Positions 17,807 through 26,139 of a DNA stretch of 59,659 nucleotides are shown piece by piece. This DNA is from Thraustochytrium sp. TN22. Taxonomy: Eukaryota; Sar; Bigyra; Thraustochytrida; Thraustochytriidae. The notes under the pieces were generated by a model that saw nothing but the letters and a program-made list of their open reading frames with translations, was not told the DNA's origin and did not search any database. The DNA lies in contig JABLUY010000223.1 of NCBI GenBank assembly GCA_013306675.1, positions 1 to 59,659 on the forward strand. The letters run 5' to 3'. Position numbers and translations under genes: made by a program. Within the stretch, counting starts at the first letter, position 1, and every line of letters begins with the position of its first letter.

Positions 17807-19222
17807 ATGTTTCGCACGAGCGGGAGCGCGGTGGTGGAGCTGGGCGGCGAGGCCGCGCCGGTGCAGAACGTGCAGCTGGAGTTCAACGCGAGCACGACGC
17901 TGCCGGTGGTGGTCCACGTGCATGGCGGCGCGGGCGGAGGGTCCGCGGCCGAGGACGCGGCGACGCGCAACGCGGAGGCGCAGGGGCGGCGGCGCGCGCG
18001 CGAGGAGGCGCTGCAGGCCTTCCAGCAGCGCACGCGCGAGCGGCTGGCCGCGCACCGCGCCGCGCGCGAGCAGCGGCTGGCCGTGGCCGTGGCCACCAAG
18101 GGGAACCTCTTCACCCGCCGCGAGCTGGAGGAGCCGTCTGAGGAGGAGGATGGCGCGGCCGGCGCGGCCGGCGCAGAGCAGAACGAGGCAGACGGCGCTT
18201 TGGGCCCGCATGCTGGCGTGTATGTCGCCACTTTTGCGGAAGACGACGACCTCGTCGAGAGCAAGCACCGCGAGCTCGACGAGATGTCGGACCTGGACCG
18301 CTCGCTGGCCGCCTCGCGCGGGCAGTCCATGGCGGCGCGGCAGAGCATGCTGCGCTTCACGCGGGGGCGGCGCTCGTTTCGCGTCATCTCCAACGCCGGC
18401 GCGCTCACGCCGCACTCACAGGCGACGCTCAAGTCGGCGCCCCCGGCCGGGCCGGAGGCGAGCGCCGCGCGAGAGCTGGACACCTCCTTCCACGACCTGG
18501 AGGCCGTGCAGTCCAAGGAGCGCGTGGCGCAGCGCCAGGCGCAGGTGCGCAAGAAGGAGATGGCCTTTGAGCGGCTGCTCGCACGCCGCCGTCGCGCCGT
18601 CCTGGACCACCGCCGCCGTGTCAAGGACGAGCAGGACCGTCTCTTTCGCCTGCGGCGCGAGCGCGAGGAGGCCGAGGCCGAGGCGGAGGCCGCCGCCGCC
18701 GCAACGCGCGCTGCCGAGACCAAGGTCTCCTCTCGCAAGCCCGCGCTGCCTAAGCGTTTACCGCCGCCGCCGCCCGCGCCATCGCCAGCGCCTGTCGCAC
18801 CGCCGCAGCCGCCGGCGCCAGCCTCGCCCGCAGCCACCGCCGCGAGCTCACCCGGCGCCTCTTCGCGCGCCTCCAAGACCGACGCGTCAGTCCCCTCGCA
18901 GCGTCGCCGCGACAAGGAGGAGAGCCTGCGCTACATCGCGGCGCTGCAGCGCCGCCTCGAGGACCTCGCGCACGATTCCAAGGGTCTCAAGCTCCCGCAC
19001 CTGTGCAGCTGCGCCGCCGCCAGGGCCACCACGCCCGCCGCCAACGCTGCCGCCGCGCCTGCCGCCGCCGTGCGCGGGCCGTCCGCGCTCTTCCACCAGC
19101 TCCCCGATGCGACATCCGCCGCGCCCTGGGAACTCTGCGCCAACAACTGCGTCTTTTACAAAAATCCGCAGGCTTACGCCAAGCAGCTCGACGACCTCTT
19201 CCGCTCGCTCAAGCTCATGTGA
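17807..19222 (+). CDS. coiled-coil protein with CCDC15-like C-terminus
   Basis: A 471-residue protein from the ATG at 17807; the frame upstream opens only at GTG. Arg/Glu/Ala-rich helices lie at residues ~45-110 and ~230-310 (heptad-like, with ERLLARRRRAVLDHRRR), separated by an acidic Ser-rich region. A Pro-rich linker follows, then a C-terminal module: RYIAALQRRLEDLA, LPHLCSCAAA and CANNCVFYKNPQAYAKQL. This Cys pattern and the CANNC.FYKN ending recall CCDC15, a centriole-lumen/satellite protein; I rely on memory for that and cannot align it. If correct, it belongs with the other ciliary genes here. The Cys residues could bind metal. Confidence 0.5.
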   Translation: MFRTSGSAVVELGGEAAPVQNVQLEFNASTTLPVVVHVHGGAGGGSAAEDAATRNAEAQGRRRAREEALQAFQQRTRERLAAHRAAREQRLAVAVATKGNLFTRRELEEPSEEEDGAAGAAGAEQNEADGALGPHAGVYVATFAEDDDLVESKHRELDEMSDLDRSLAASRGQSMAARQSMLRFTRGRRSFRVISNAGALTPHSQATLKSAPPAGPEASAARELDTSFHDLEAVQSKERVAQRQAQVRKKEMAFERLLARRRRAVLDHRRRVKDEQDRLFRLRREREEAEAEAEAAAAATRAAETKVSSRKPALPKRLPPPPPAPSPAPVAPPQPPAPASPAATAASSPGASSRASKTDASVPSQRRRDKEESLRYIAALQRRLEDLAHDSKGLKLPHLCSCAAARATTPAANAAAAPAAAVRGPSALFHQLPDATSAAPWELCANNCVFYKNPQAYAKQLDDLFRSLKLM

Positions 19223-19237
19223 ATGAAATCCCGAGAA

Positions 19238-19300
19238 CAGACAGACGATCAGACAGGCAGGCAGGCAGGCAAACAGGCAGGCAGGCAGACAGACAGACGG
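19238..19300. repeat. CAGA/CAGG tetranucleotide repeat
   Basis: CAGACAGACG, CAGGCAGGCAGGCAGGCAAACAGG and CAGACAGACAGACGG lie in the short gap between two convergent genes (19223-19408). Confidence 0.85.
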
Positions 19301-19408
19301 TCCGAAGACGCACGCGCACCACGCGCGCACGGACTCGGACCCTCACGTCCACACTCGCACACAACACACATACTTCACAGACAGACAAACACACGCCCGA
19401 CTTCCGTT

Positions 19409-21322
19409 TCATTTCAGGCTCGCCAGATCCTCAAAGACCTTCGAGAAGTCCTCGTCTAGCATCACATCATCGCCGTCCGCGTGGCGACCGCCACCGCCAC
19501 TGCTGCTGCCGTCTCCGCGCCCGTACAAATCCGACGCCAGCGAGTCAGCGTCCCCGTCCAGACCGCCGTCCAGATCGAGCCCATCTAATGCCGCCGCAAC
19601 TGTGTGCTCCTCCACTCCGTAGTCCTTGGTCTTGTCCCCGCTCGCCGCTGCGGCCTCGTCCGCCTCCGCCAGCGCCGCCATCAGGTCGGCCGCCGCGCCC
19701 TCTGACAGCACGTCCTCCGCCTCACCGCTCACGACGGGCTCCAGCTGCAACCCTCCCTCCAGGAGGCTCGCCAGCAGGTCCTGCTCGTCCAAGGGCAAAG
19801 GCTCATACACGTCGTCAAACGCTGGCTCGTCTCGTCGAGTGGCGCCCGCGCCCGTGCCGGCGGTTGGGGGCTCATCAGGCAGCTCCTGGATCATGTCTTC
19901 ATCATCATCCGAGCCGGCGTCTGACCCCGCCTCGTCCCCGCGCATCGCCCCAAAGGCCTCGTTGTCCCGCTCGATGAGCACCCCAGAGGCCTCAGGAAAG
20001 TGCCTCGCGAAGGCGCTTGCAAATGCAACCAGGTCCGCCGTGGGCGCGACCACCACGATGGCGTCGGCGCGCGAGGCGCACTTGTCATCCGTCCAGTCGG
20101 AAACCTGCTCGTACGCGTTCTCTGCGTCCATCTCCTGGGCCAGAAAGCTGCCGGCCTCGAGCCGCTTCCGCAGCGAGAGCACCAGCATCGTCTGCGTCGA
20201 GGGCCCGAGCGGCGACGCGGACGTGCGCAGCTCGGCGCGCAGGGAGTCCACGGGCAGGCTCACGGCCGCCACGATGGTCGCCGTGTCCGTGTCTTGCGCA
20301 AAGAAGGAGTACTCCACATCCACGGACCGTGTTCGTGGATCCACGCTCATCGCGATCTGTTCTTCCCGTACCGCTGACAGCGCGCCAATCTCGCGCAGGC
20401 CGCCGCCGCCGCCATGGTCGCCGTCGCCCTTGGTCTCCGCGAAGAATACTTGCGTGGGGTGACACAAGCCATCGTCTTCCTCCTCCTCTTCGCTGTCGCT
20501 GTCGCTGTCGCCACTTTCGCTTCCGTCCCCCGCCTCCCCGTCGTCGCCATGGTCTGCGTCGGCTCCGCCTTGCTTCGCCCGGTCGCGCATCTCCTCGTCG
20601 CGTCCGTCCTCGTCCGTGTCCACATCCTCCCTCTCCATCCTCTCCTCCTCCTCCTCCTCGTCGTCGTCATCGTCATCGTCCACGACGGTGCGAAAGGGCG
20701 AGGGCCCGTCAAAGGGCGGCTTGCCGGAACGATGCCCGGGCATGCCTGGCTTGCCGCGCATGCTCCCAAAGAGGTCCTGGAAGATGCTGCGAGCTCTGGA
20801 CTGAAACGAGCGCACCTCCTCGTCGCCGCCCTCGCCCTCCTCCTCGTTGCCTTCGCCGCCGCCCTTGTTGGCGAGGTCCTCGATGCCCAGCGACAGCAGC
20901 GCGTCCGCAAGCGCCTCATCGTTCTGCAGCAGCGCGTCCACATCCTCCATCGACACGCCCTCCTCGTCGCCGGCCCACCAGTCTGGCGCCACGCCCAGGT
21001 ACTCGTCGGGCTCTCCGTGGCCGTGCTGGCCGTGGCTGTGCCCGTGCCCCTCGTGGCTATGCCCGTGGTGCTCGTGTCCGTGCCCGTGGTGCTCGTGCCC
21101 GTGCCCGTGCCCGTGCCCATGATGATGCTCTCCGTGGCTGTGCCCGTGGTGGTGCTCCCCGTGGCTGTGCCCGTGGTGCTCGTGCCGCAGCTGCTCGCGG
21201 CCGTGCCCCTGCCACGCGCCGCGGCCGGCGGCGGCGGCGGCCGGCGGCGGCGGCGGCAGCGTCATGACGGTGTCCAGCTGCGCCTCGAGCGCCGCCAGCG
21301 ACGCGCGCCCGGCGCCCGCCAT
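19409..21322 (-). CDS. hypothetical His-rich, acidic protein
   Basis: I do not recognise this 637-residue protein. Residues ~40-105 form an extreme His/Gly tract built of HGHSHGEHHHGHSHGEHH, HGHGHGHGHEHH and related words, well suited to binding Zn, Ni or Cu. Next come a short predicted helical part (VSMEDVDALLQNDEALADALLSLGIEDLA), long Asp/Glu runs (DDDDDDDEEEEEE), then a more globular region (~290-440) with VEYSFFAQDTDTATIVAAVSLP and TQTMLVLSLRKRL, and an acidic C-terminus ending DEDFSKVFEDLASLK. There is no signal peptide or membrane segment, so it is probably cytosolic or nuclear. The ATG lies in a strong palindromic context. It is divergent from the YdjC-GLT1D1 fusion, 242 bp away. Confidence 0.72.
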   Translation of the reverse strand: MAGAGRASLAALEAQLDTVMTLPPPPPAAAAAGRGAWQGHGREQLRHEHHGHSHGEHHHGHSHGEHHHGHGHGHGHEHHGHGHEHHGHSHEGHGHSHGQHGHGEPDEYLGVAPDWWAGDEEGVSMEDVDALLQNDEALADALLSLGIEDLANKGGGEGNEEEGEGGDEEVRSFQSRARSIFQDLFGSMRGKPGMPGHRSGKPPFDGPSPFRTVVDDDDDDDEEEEEERMEREDVDTDEDGRDEEMRDRAKQGGADADHGDDGEAGDGSESGDSDSDSEEEEEDDGLCHPTQVFFAETKGDGDHGGGGGLREIGALSAVREEQIAMSVDPRTRSVDVEYSFFAQDTDTATIVAAVSLPVDSLRAELRTSASPLGPSTQTMLVLSLRKRLEAGSFLAQEMDAENAYEQVSDWTDDKCASRADAIVVVAPTADLVAFASAFARHFPEASGVLIERDNEAFGAMRGDEAGSDAGSDDDEDMIQELPDEPPTAGTGAGATRRDEPAFDDVYEPLPLDEQDLLASLLEGGLQLEPVVSGEAEDVLSEGAAADLMAALAEADEAAAASGDKTKDYGVEEHTVAAALDGLDLDGGLDGDADSLASDLYGRGDGSSSGGGGRHADGDDVMLDEDFSKVFEDLASLK

Positions 21323-21564
21323 GGCGGCGGCGGCGGCGGCGGCCGGCGGCTGCGAGCGAGGTCTGCCGCCGCTGCCGCCGTGGCGCAGGCGGGTAGTTGG
21401 TTAGTAGGGCCGAGCCAGGCTGGGTCCGAGCCGGGCGGGCCTGCGTCAGAACCGGCCCGGCAGGAGGAGCGGCGCGGGAGCGAGCGCGGCGGGAGCGGCG
21501 GCGACCGCGCGCGCCGCGCTGCCCCCCGCGCGGTCCCCGCCCTCGGCGGCGGGCGGCGGGCGCC

Positions 21565-23544
21565 ATGCAGCTGGTGGTGACGGCCGATGACCTCGGGTAC
21601 AGCAGCACGAGGGACGGAGGCATCGTGGAAGCCTTCGAGAGAGGCGTGGTGACGCGCGCCACGCTGCTGGTGAACGGGGAGAGCGCACGGCAGGCGGCGC
21701 AGAGAGCAGCCGATGTCGGCCTCCCGCTCGGGCTCCACGTGAACGTGACCGAGGGCCAGCCCGTGGGACGGCCGGTGCCAGCCTCGCTCGTGGGCGAGGA
21801 CGGGTGCTTCCTGGGGCCGCCGGGGCTCGCGCGCGCGGCGCGCGAGGGCAGCCTCGGCGCCGAGGACCTGGAGCGGGAGATCGAAGCGCAAGTTCTCCGC
21901 TTCAAGGAGCTCACTGGGACGCTGCCGTCCCACGTGGACGGCCACAACCACGCGCATGTGCTCGAGCCCGTGGCGCGCGCACTTGGCGGCGTCATGGCGC
22001 GCCACGGCCTAAAGGAGCTGCGGGTTCCGGAGGAGTACCTCTTTCGCTCCGCCATGCTCGACGCGCTGCCGCCCGGCAAGGAAGACTTTTACCGGACGGT
22101 GACTAGCGAGGCGCGCCGCGCCTGCGCGATCTGGGAGTCGCGCTTCGGTTTGCGCAGGTCCACCGACGCCTTCGTGGGCATGGCTATTATGGGAGGCAAT
22201 CTCACCGTGCAGAGCATCGTGGACTCGCTCCTCGCTGTGCCCTCGTGCGCGCGCTCCGTTGAGCTCATGGTGCACCCGGGCCGCTGCTGCCTCGGCGACG
22301 AGGTGAGCGAGGGCTGCTGGGGCCGCGGGCCAGACGAGTTCTCACAATCCTCCGACCGTGAGTGGGAGCTCGGAGTGCTTGTCGATCCCAAGCTGCGCGC
22401 CGTCCTCCTGGAGGACCTCCGCATGGAGCTGTGCGCGCACGCGGACGCAGACGCGCCCCATGCGTCCCCGACGGCGCCCTTGCCCCCAGCGCGCGCCGTC
22501 ATTCTGGCATCCACCACGCTCGGCACCGGGAACCTCATCACCGGCCGCCGTATCGGCGCCCTGCTGGCAGCCGCCGGCGTGCCGAACTGCATCGTGAGTA
22601 CGCAGGCCGTGGCTCGCGCCGAGCACCTCGAGCCGCTCCTCGAGCATCAGGGCGTCACGGCCGTCCTCGGCATCAATGCCAAACGCGTGGGTCACCTCAC
22701 GCGGCCGCTCCATGCCGCCGGCAAGCAGCGCGTCGTCGTCATCACGGGCGGTACCGATGTCAACGGCATGGCGACCGGGACCACCACCGACAGCGAAAGC
22801 GTCCTGGACAGCTTCCGGCAAGCCTCCGCGATCGTTTCCTTCAACGAAGTCATGCGCGGCCTGTTAGACACGCCGGGTCTGCCGCCGCTCGTGGTCATCC
22901 CGCAGGGCGTCGACGCCGCCCAGGCGCGCGAGCTCGTGGGCCAGGCGCCCGCGTGGTCGCTCCGCAAGGCCTGCGCGCTGGCCGACGATGCGCAAGTGCT
23001 CCTGCTCGTCTGCGGCCTACGCCGCGTCAAGGCGCCCACCTACCTGCAGCCCGTGTGGCGCGAGCTCCGCGAGCGCCTGCCGCGGGCGGTCCTCCTCATC
23101 CTCGGGCCGACGCTCGACGAAGCCGTTGCGGACGAGGTCGACGCTTGGATCGACGACACTGACGACGCCTCCGTACGCCGCGTCCCAACGCTGCCTCACG
23201 TCAAGGTGCTGCAGGCCATCGCCGAGGCTGACGCCCTGGTCAATACCTCCGAGGCTGAGGGCATGAGCGGCGCCATCCTCGAGGCCATGGCGCTTCGCAC
23301 GCCAGTCCTCGCGCGCGACGTGCCAGGCAACCGCCACCTCCTCGACGACAACCACGGCGACGTGCGCGGCCTGCTCTTTGCGAGCCCTCTTGCATTTGTC
23401 GAGGCTGCCGCGGCGCTTCTGGGCGATCAGGGCCGTCGCCAGCGACTTACAGCCGCAGCCTCCCGCTTCGTAGATGGCATGCACAGTGTGCAGGACGAAC
23501 AGCGCGCATACGTAGACCTGCTCTCTCCCACCGACCATCCATGA
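21565..23544 (+). CDS. YdjC-family deacetylase fused to GLT1D1-type glycosyltransferase
   Basis: A 659-residue two-domain protein. The start is the ATG at 21565; the frame upstream opens only at TTG. Residues 1-~295 are a YdjC/ChbG-type carbohydrate deacetylase: metal and catalytic residues at D8-D9 (TADDLG), H58 (GLHVN), H123/D125/H127/H129 (SHVDGHNHAH) and H237 (MVHPG). Residues ~309-655 match GLT1D1, a GT-B glycosyltransferase: ITGGTDVNG (394-401), VIPQGVD (444-450), LLVCGLRRVKAPTYL (480-494), and NTSEAEGMSGAILEAM with E565 and E573 as the EX7E pair, then VLARDVPGNR. Both active sites look intact. YdjC enzymes remove acetyl groups from N-acetyl sugars, so a coupled deacetylation and glycosyl transfer on one substrate is plausible but inferred. 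There is no signal peptide; likely cytosolic. Confidence 0.9.
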   Translation: MQLVVTADDLGYSSTRDGGIVEAFERGVVTRATLLVNGESARQAAQRAADVGLPLGLHVNVTEGQPVGRPVPASLVGEDGCFLGPPGLARAAREGSLGAEDLEREIEAQVLRFKELTGTLPSHVDGHNHAHVLEPVARALGGVMARHGLKELRVPEEYLFRSAMLDALPPGKEDFYRTVTSEARRACAIWESRFGLRRSTDAFVGMAIMGGNLTVQSIVDSLLAVPSCARSVELMVHPGRCCLGDEVSEGCWGRGPDEFSQSSDREWELGVLVDPKLRAVLLEDLRMELCAHADADAPHASPTAPLPPARAVILASTTLGTGNLITGRRIGALLAAAGVPNCIVSTQAVARAEHLEPLLEHQGVTAVLGINAKRVGHLTRPLHAAGKQRVVVITGGTDVNGMATGTTTDSESVLDSFRQASAIVSFNEVMRGLLDTPGLPPLVVIPQGVDAAQARELVGQAPAWSLRKACALADDAQVLLLVCGLRRVKAPTYLQPVWRELRERLPRAVLLILGPTLDEAVADEVDAWIDDTDDASVRRVPTLPHVKVLQAIAEADALVNTSEAEGMSGAILEAMALRTPVLARDVPGNRHLLDDNHGDVRGLLFASPLAFVEAAAALLGDQGRRQRLTAAASRFVDGMHSVQDEQRAYVDLLSPTDHP

Positions 23545-23669
23545 CAACTAAAACAGACTCTGAAAGCTTGCTAGACACCGGTGAGTTCAACTCTGTCATT
23601 TTGCTATAAAGTTAGAGTCGCATCCATGACACGACACATTCATGCCCCTCGGACCTTGCTTACAGATTT

Positions 23670-24014
23670 CTACGCTCCAACGTAGGAGCTTTGCGCGGCC
23701 TCCACTGGCTCGACGCAAGAGCACAAGGCGGCGGCCACAGCGAGAATGGCACCCAGCACCCCCATCGGGATTGCATCGTCCTCGTCCTCGTCCGATGCGC
23801 GTCCGCGCTCAGCGCTTGTTGCTGGGCTCAATGGGATCGCTGGACTCGGCGTAGTGGCTTCTTGAATCGGCGAATTCATCGGGTTGGGCGTACCCTTTGG
23901 ACCCAATGTGCCTGATTCACCTGTCGAAGGCGTTGGGGTCGCCGGGCGTGGTGGGATTCCTCCTTCTTGCGCGCCATGCTTGGAGCGCGCCAAGAGCCTG
24001 ACGACGTGATCCAT
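23670..24014 (-). pseudogene. possible remnant of a membrane-protein tail
   Basis: From an ATG at 24014 the minus strand reads a Pro/Thr/Ser-rich stalk (PATPTPSTGESGTLGPKGTP, PTTPSPAIPLSP-like words), an acidic DEDEDDAIP, a hydrophobic stretch (MGVLGAILAVAAALCSC) and a short tail. The order stalk, membrane segment, tail copies the C-terminus of the adjacent trypsin-like gene at 24304-25575. It may be the remains of a third protease copy or a small membrane protein. No catalytic part is present. Confidence 0.25.
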
Positions 24015-24107
24015 TGCCGTTCCAGTCTTCGATCCAGCTGCACGCTCTTGAGCGGTGCCTGTCTTGTCGCTGCGGCGCACTTGCGGCGAGGGGTAGGGCA
24101 GAGCAAG

Positions 24108-24187
24108 GCGATCACATGCAAGTGCAACATGTCTTCCGCCGCACACAGCGATCACAAGCAAGTGCAACAAGTCCTCCGCCGCACAAA
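24108..24187. repeat. 40-bp tandem duplication
   Basis: Two copies of a 40-bp unit starting GCGATCACA and ending TCCGCCGCACA lie side by side and differ at a few sites. Confidence 0.9.
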
Positions 24188-24303
24188 ACGATGACTAGCA
24201 TGTGGTACCAACGTGTTTTTTTTCGCCGCTAAAAGCTGCTACAGCACCGGCACTCGCCCTCTCCGCTTCACTTGAACCAACTTCTTTGCAAGAGTGCTTT
24301 GCA

Positions 24304-25575
24304 TCACTCATGCGTTATATAATGATCTGGGGGCAAGCCTGCGACACCAGCATCAACGTGATAGATCGGCGCGGTCACGAGGTTCTGCGGAGGAGGACCA
24401 CGATAAACGTCTGCGACCACAATGTTCTCCCGGGCAGCTCTGAGCTTTCGATGACGCCCACACACGAAGACAATGAGGGCAAGCGCGAGAAGTCCCATAA
24501 TACCTCCGGGGACCATGGCCATGAGATCTTCTTGAGGAACCCCACGGCTGCTTTTCACAGACGGAGAGGGCGTCGGCTGCGCGCTCGTGGGATAAAACGG
24601 AGAGGGCGTCGGCTGCGCGCTCGTAGGATAAAACGGAGAGGGCGTCGGCTGCGCGCTCGTAGGATAAAACCTGAGCGAGCCTACGGATCCGCTCATGGAT
24701 GTGATCTGGTTCTCGATCCAGCTCTGGTAGGCGCGCACCTCAGTGTAGATGCCTGGCTTGCCTGGCACGGCACAACCTTCGCCAAAGGAAACGATTCCGG
24801 CGACGACCTCCCCACCGTCCCGATCCACCACAAGCGGACCGCCAGAGTCACCATGACAGGAATCCTTGCCGTCCGCGTACGCGCACACCTGCGTGGCAGG
24901 ATCCAGCACATAGTTTCCATTCTGGAGAGCACAGGTCTCGTCGGACACAATGGCGAGCTCCACCTCGCGTAGCTTGTAGTCATTGTTGGTTGGGTCCACC
25001 CCCCAAGGATCGTACACGAGGTCGCCGTAGCCGGTGACGGTCGCCGTCTCGCCAATGGAGAGGTTTTTCATGCCAGCGCCCGCAAGTCGCGCGGATTTAG
25101 GCTTCTGGAAGCCGGCCTGGGTCCAGCGAAGAAGCGCGATGTCGTTCATAAAAGTCCACGACCCCCGATTGAACATCGGGTGTGGTGTGGCGCTCCGAAA
25201 AGTTTGCCATCTGAGGGAATATATATCTTCGTCCCATTGCCAGGTTTCGAAGTCGTCCTCAAAGAACCAGGCGGACACATCATCCAGGGTTGACGAGGCG
25301 CTCTCGGCCACGCAGTGCGCCGCGGTGAGCACGTAGTGGTCGTCACCAACGCTCCCAACGTAGCTGCCGCCACAGATATACACGCTATCGCTCATGTATA
25401 TGTCCAGTTGTACCATCCACGGCCTGTTGAGCGGGCTGACGACATAGCCGCCGACGATGCGTGCATTTTTCTTCGCAAGCGCCTCGTGCGACACCGGCAG
25501 TCCCCGATTCGCTGCGTCAGCCATTGGGGCGAGTCTCGCCACGGCCAGGAGGAGCGCCGCGCACAGCACGCGCAT
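24304..25575 (-). CDS. trypsin-like serine protease with C-terminal membrane anchor
   Basis: A secreted or surface S1-family protease. I start at the ATG at 25575, which opens a clean signal peptide (MRVLCAALLLAVARLAPMADA); the next ATG upstream adds 28 polar residues. A zymogen cleavage site RIVGG follows a short propeptide. The triad is His in VLTAAHC, Asp in NDIALLRW and Ser in DSCHGDSGGP. The S1-pocket Asp should be six residues before that Ser, in the GKDSCHGDS segment, which favours trypsin-like cleavage after Lys/Arg. Then come three 12-residue repeats FYPTSAQPTPSP (a probable O-glycosylated stalk), a membrane helix MVPGGIMGLLALALIVFVC and a basic cytosolic tail. The protease is thus tethered outside the cell or in a vesicle. 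A paralogue lies directly upstream. Confidence 0.9.
   Translation of the reverse strand: MRVLCAALLLAVARLAPMADAANRGLPVSHEALAKKNARIVGGYVVSPLNRPWMVQLDIYMSDSVYICGGSYVGSVGDDHYVLTAAHCVAESASSTLDDVSAWFFEDDFETWQWDEDIYSLRWQTFRSATPHPMFNRGSWTFMNDIALLRWTQAGFQKPKSARLAGAGMKNLSIGETATVTGYGDLVYDPWGVDPTNNDYKLREVELAIVSDETCALQNGNYVLDPATQVCAYADGKDSCHGDSGGPLVVDRDGGEVVAGIVSFGEGCAVPGKPGIYTEVRAYQSWIENQITSMSGSVGSLRFYPTSAQPTPSPFYPTSAQPTPSPFYPTSAQPTPSPSVKSSRGVPQEDLMAMVPGGIMGLLALALIVFVCGRHRKLRAARENIVVADVYRGPPPQNLVTAPIYHVDAGVAGLPPDHYITHE
24561..24668 (-). repeat. three in-frame 36-bp repeats (stalk)
   Basis: The word ACGGAGAGGGCGTCGG recurs at 24561, 24597 and 24633, an exact 36-bp period. Near-identity suggests recent expansion. 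It encodes the Pro/Thr/Ser stalk of the anchored protease. Confidence 0.95.
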
Positions 25576-26139
25576 CTCCGCGGCTTGATTCGTTTGGCTT
25601 CTGCGGTCACTTCTGTTGGGCGCCAGTACTTTACTGGGAGGCGCTGCACATGCTGCCATGGCCAGGTGTTCACAGGTGACCCGGACAAAGTTGAAGTTGA
25701 ATCACAGGTGACCAACGGCCAAGGAGAAACCTTCTTCGAAGTAGAACTTGAACTTGCACTTGCAAGCAAAGCAGGGCAAGCTCAATATGAGAATGGCGCG
25801 GTGCCTCCAGCCGAAAAAGTGCAACGGAGTTTTGCGTGAGGGTGCTGCCGCCACGCGGGCAGATCCGCATCCGGGTGACTAGCGCACGAGCAGCAAGAAC
25901 GCATCCCTTCTCGACTATCTCGTGTCGGTTTTGTGTTTTTATTTTTGGAGGGGGCGTCGCAGGGCTCGCCAGCTGCGGCATCGATACTATGTCTCGTCCC
26001 CTTTTTTCCCAGACCATCTTCAATATCCGACACAAGCAGGCCTGGCTCAGCGCAAGTGAAAGTTTCGGATACCCAATTGCCTTCGTACGAGATTTCTCCA
26101 AGAAAGAAACGTCCCGGTCTACACAAAAATGTCGCACCA
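25576..26139. other. intergenic between tandem protease genes
   Basis: Upstream region of the anchored protease and 3' region of its paralogue. A minus-strand open frame at 25782-26126 has protein-like composition (RFFLGEISYEGNWVSETFTC) but no ATG. It could be an alternative last exon of the upstream protease or chance. Confidence 0.35.

Larger units (their letters stand above)
23545..24303. other. intergenic, possible decayed coding segment
   Basis: Between the convergent YdjC-GLT1D1 gene and a trypsin-like gene. It contains a minus-strand open frame (23670-24170) and a 40-bp tandem duplication (24108-24187). The remainder shows nothing I can assign. Confidence 0.4.

Noticed and set aside
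21397-21564. Longer N-terminus for the YdjC-GLT1D1 protein
   Set aside because: The extension opens at TTG and is Arg/Ala/Gly-rich. The ATG at 21565 begins right at the first beta-strand of the YdjC fold.
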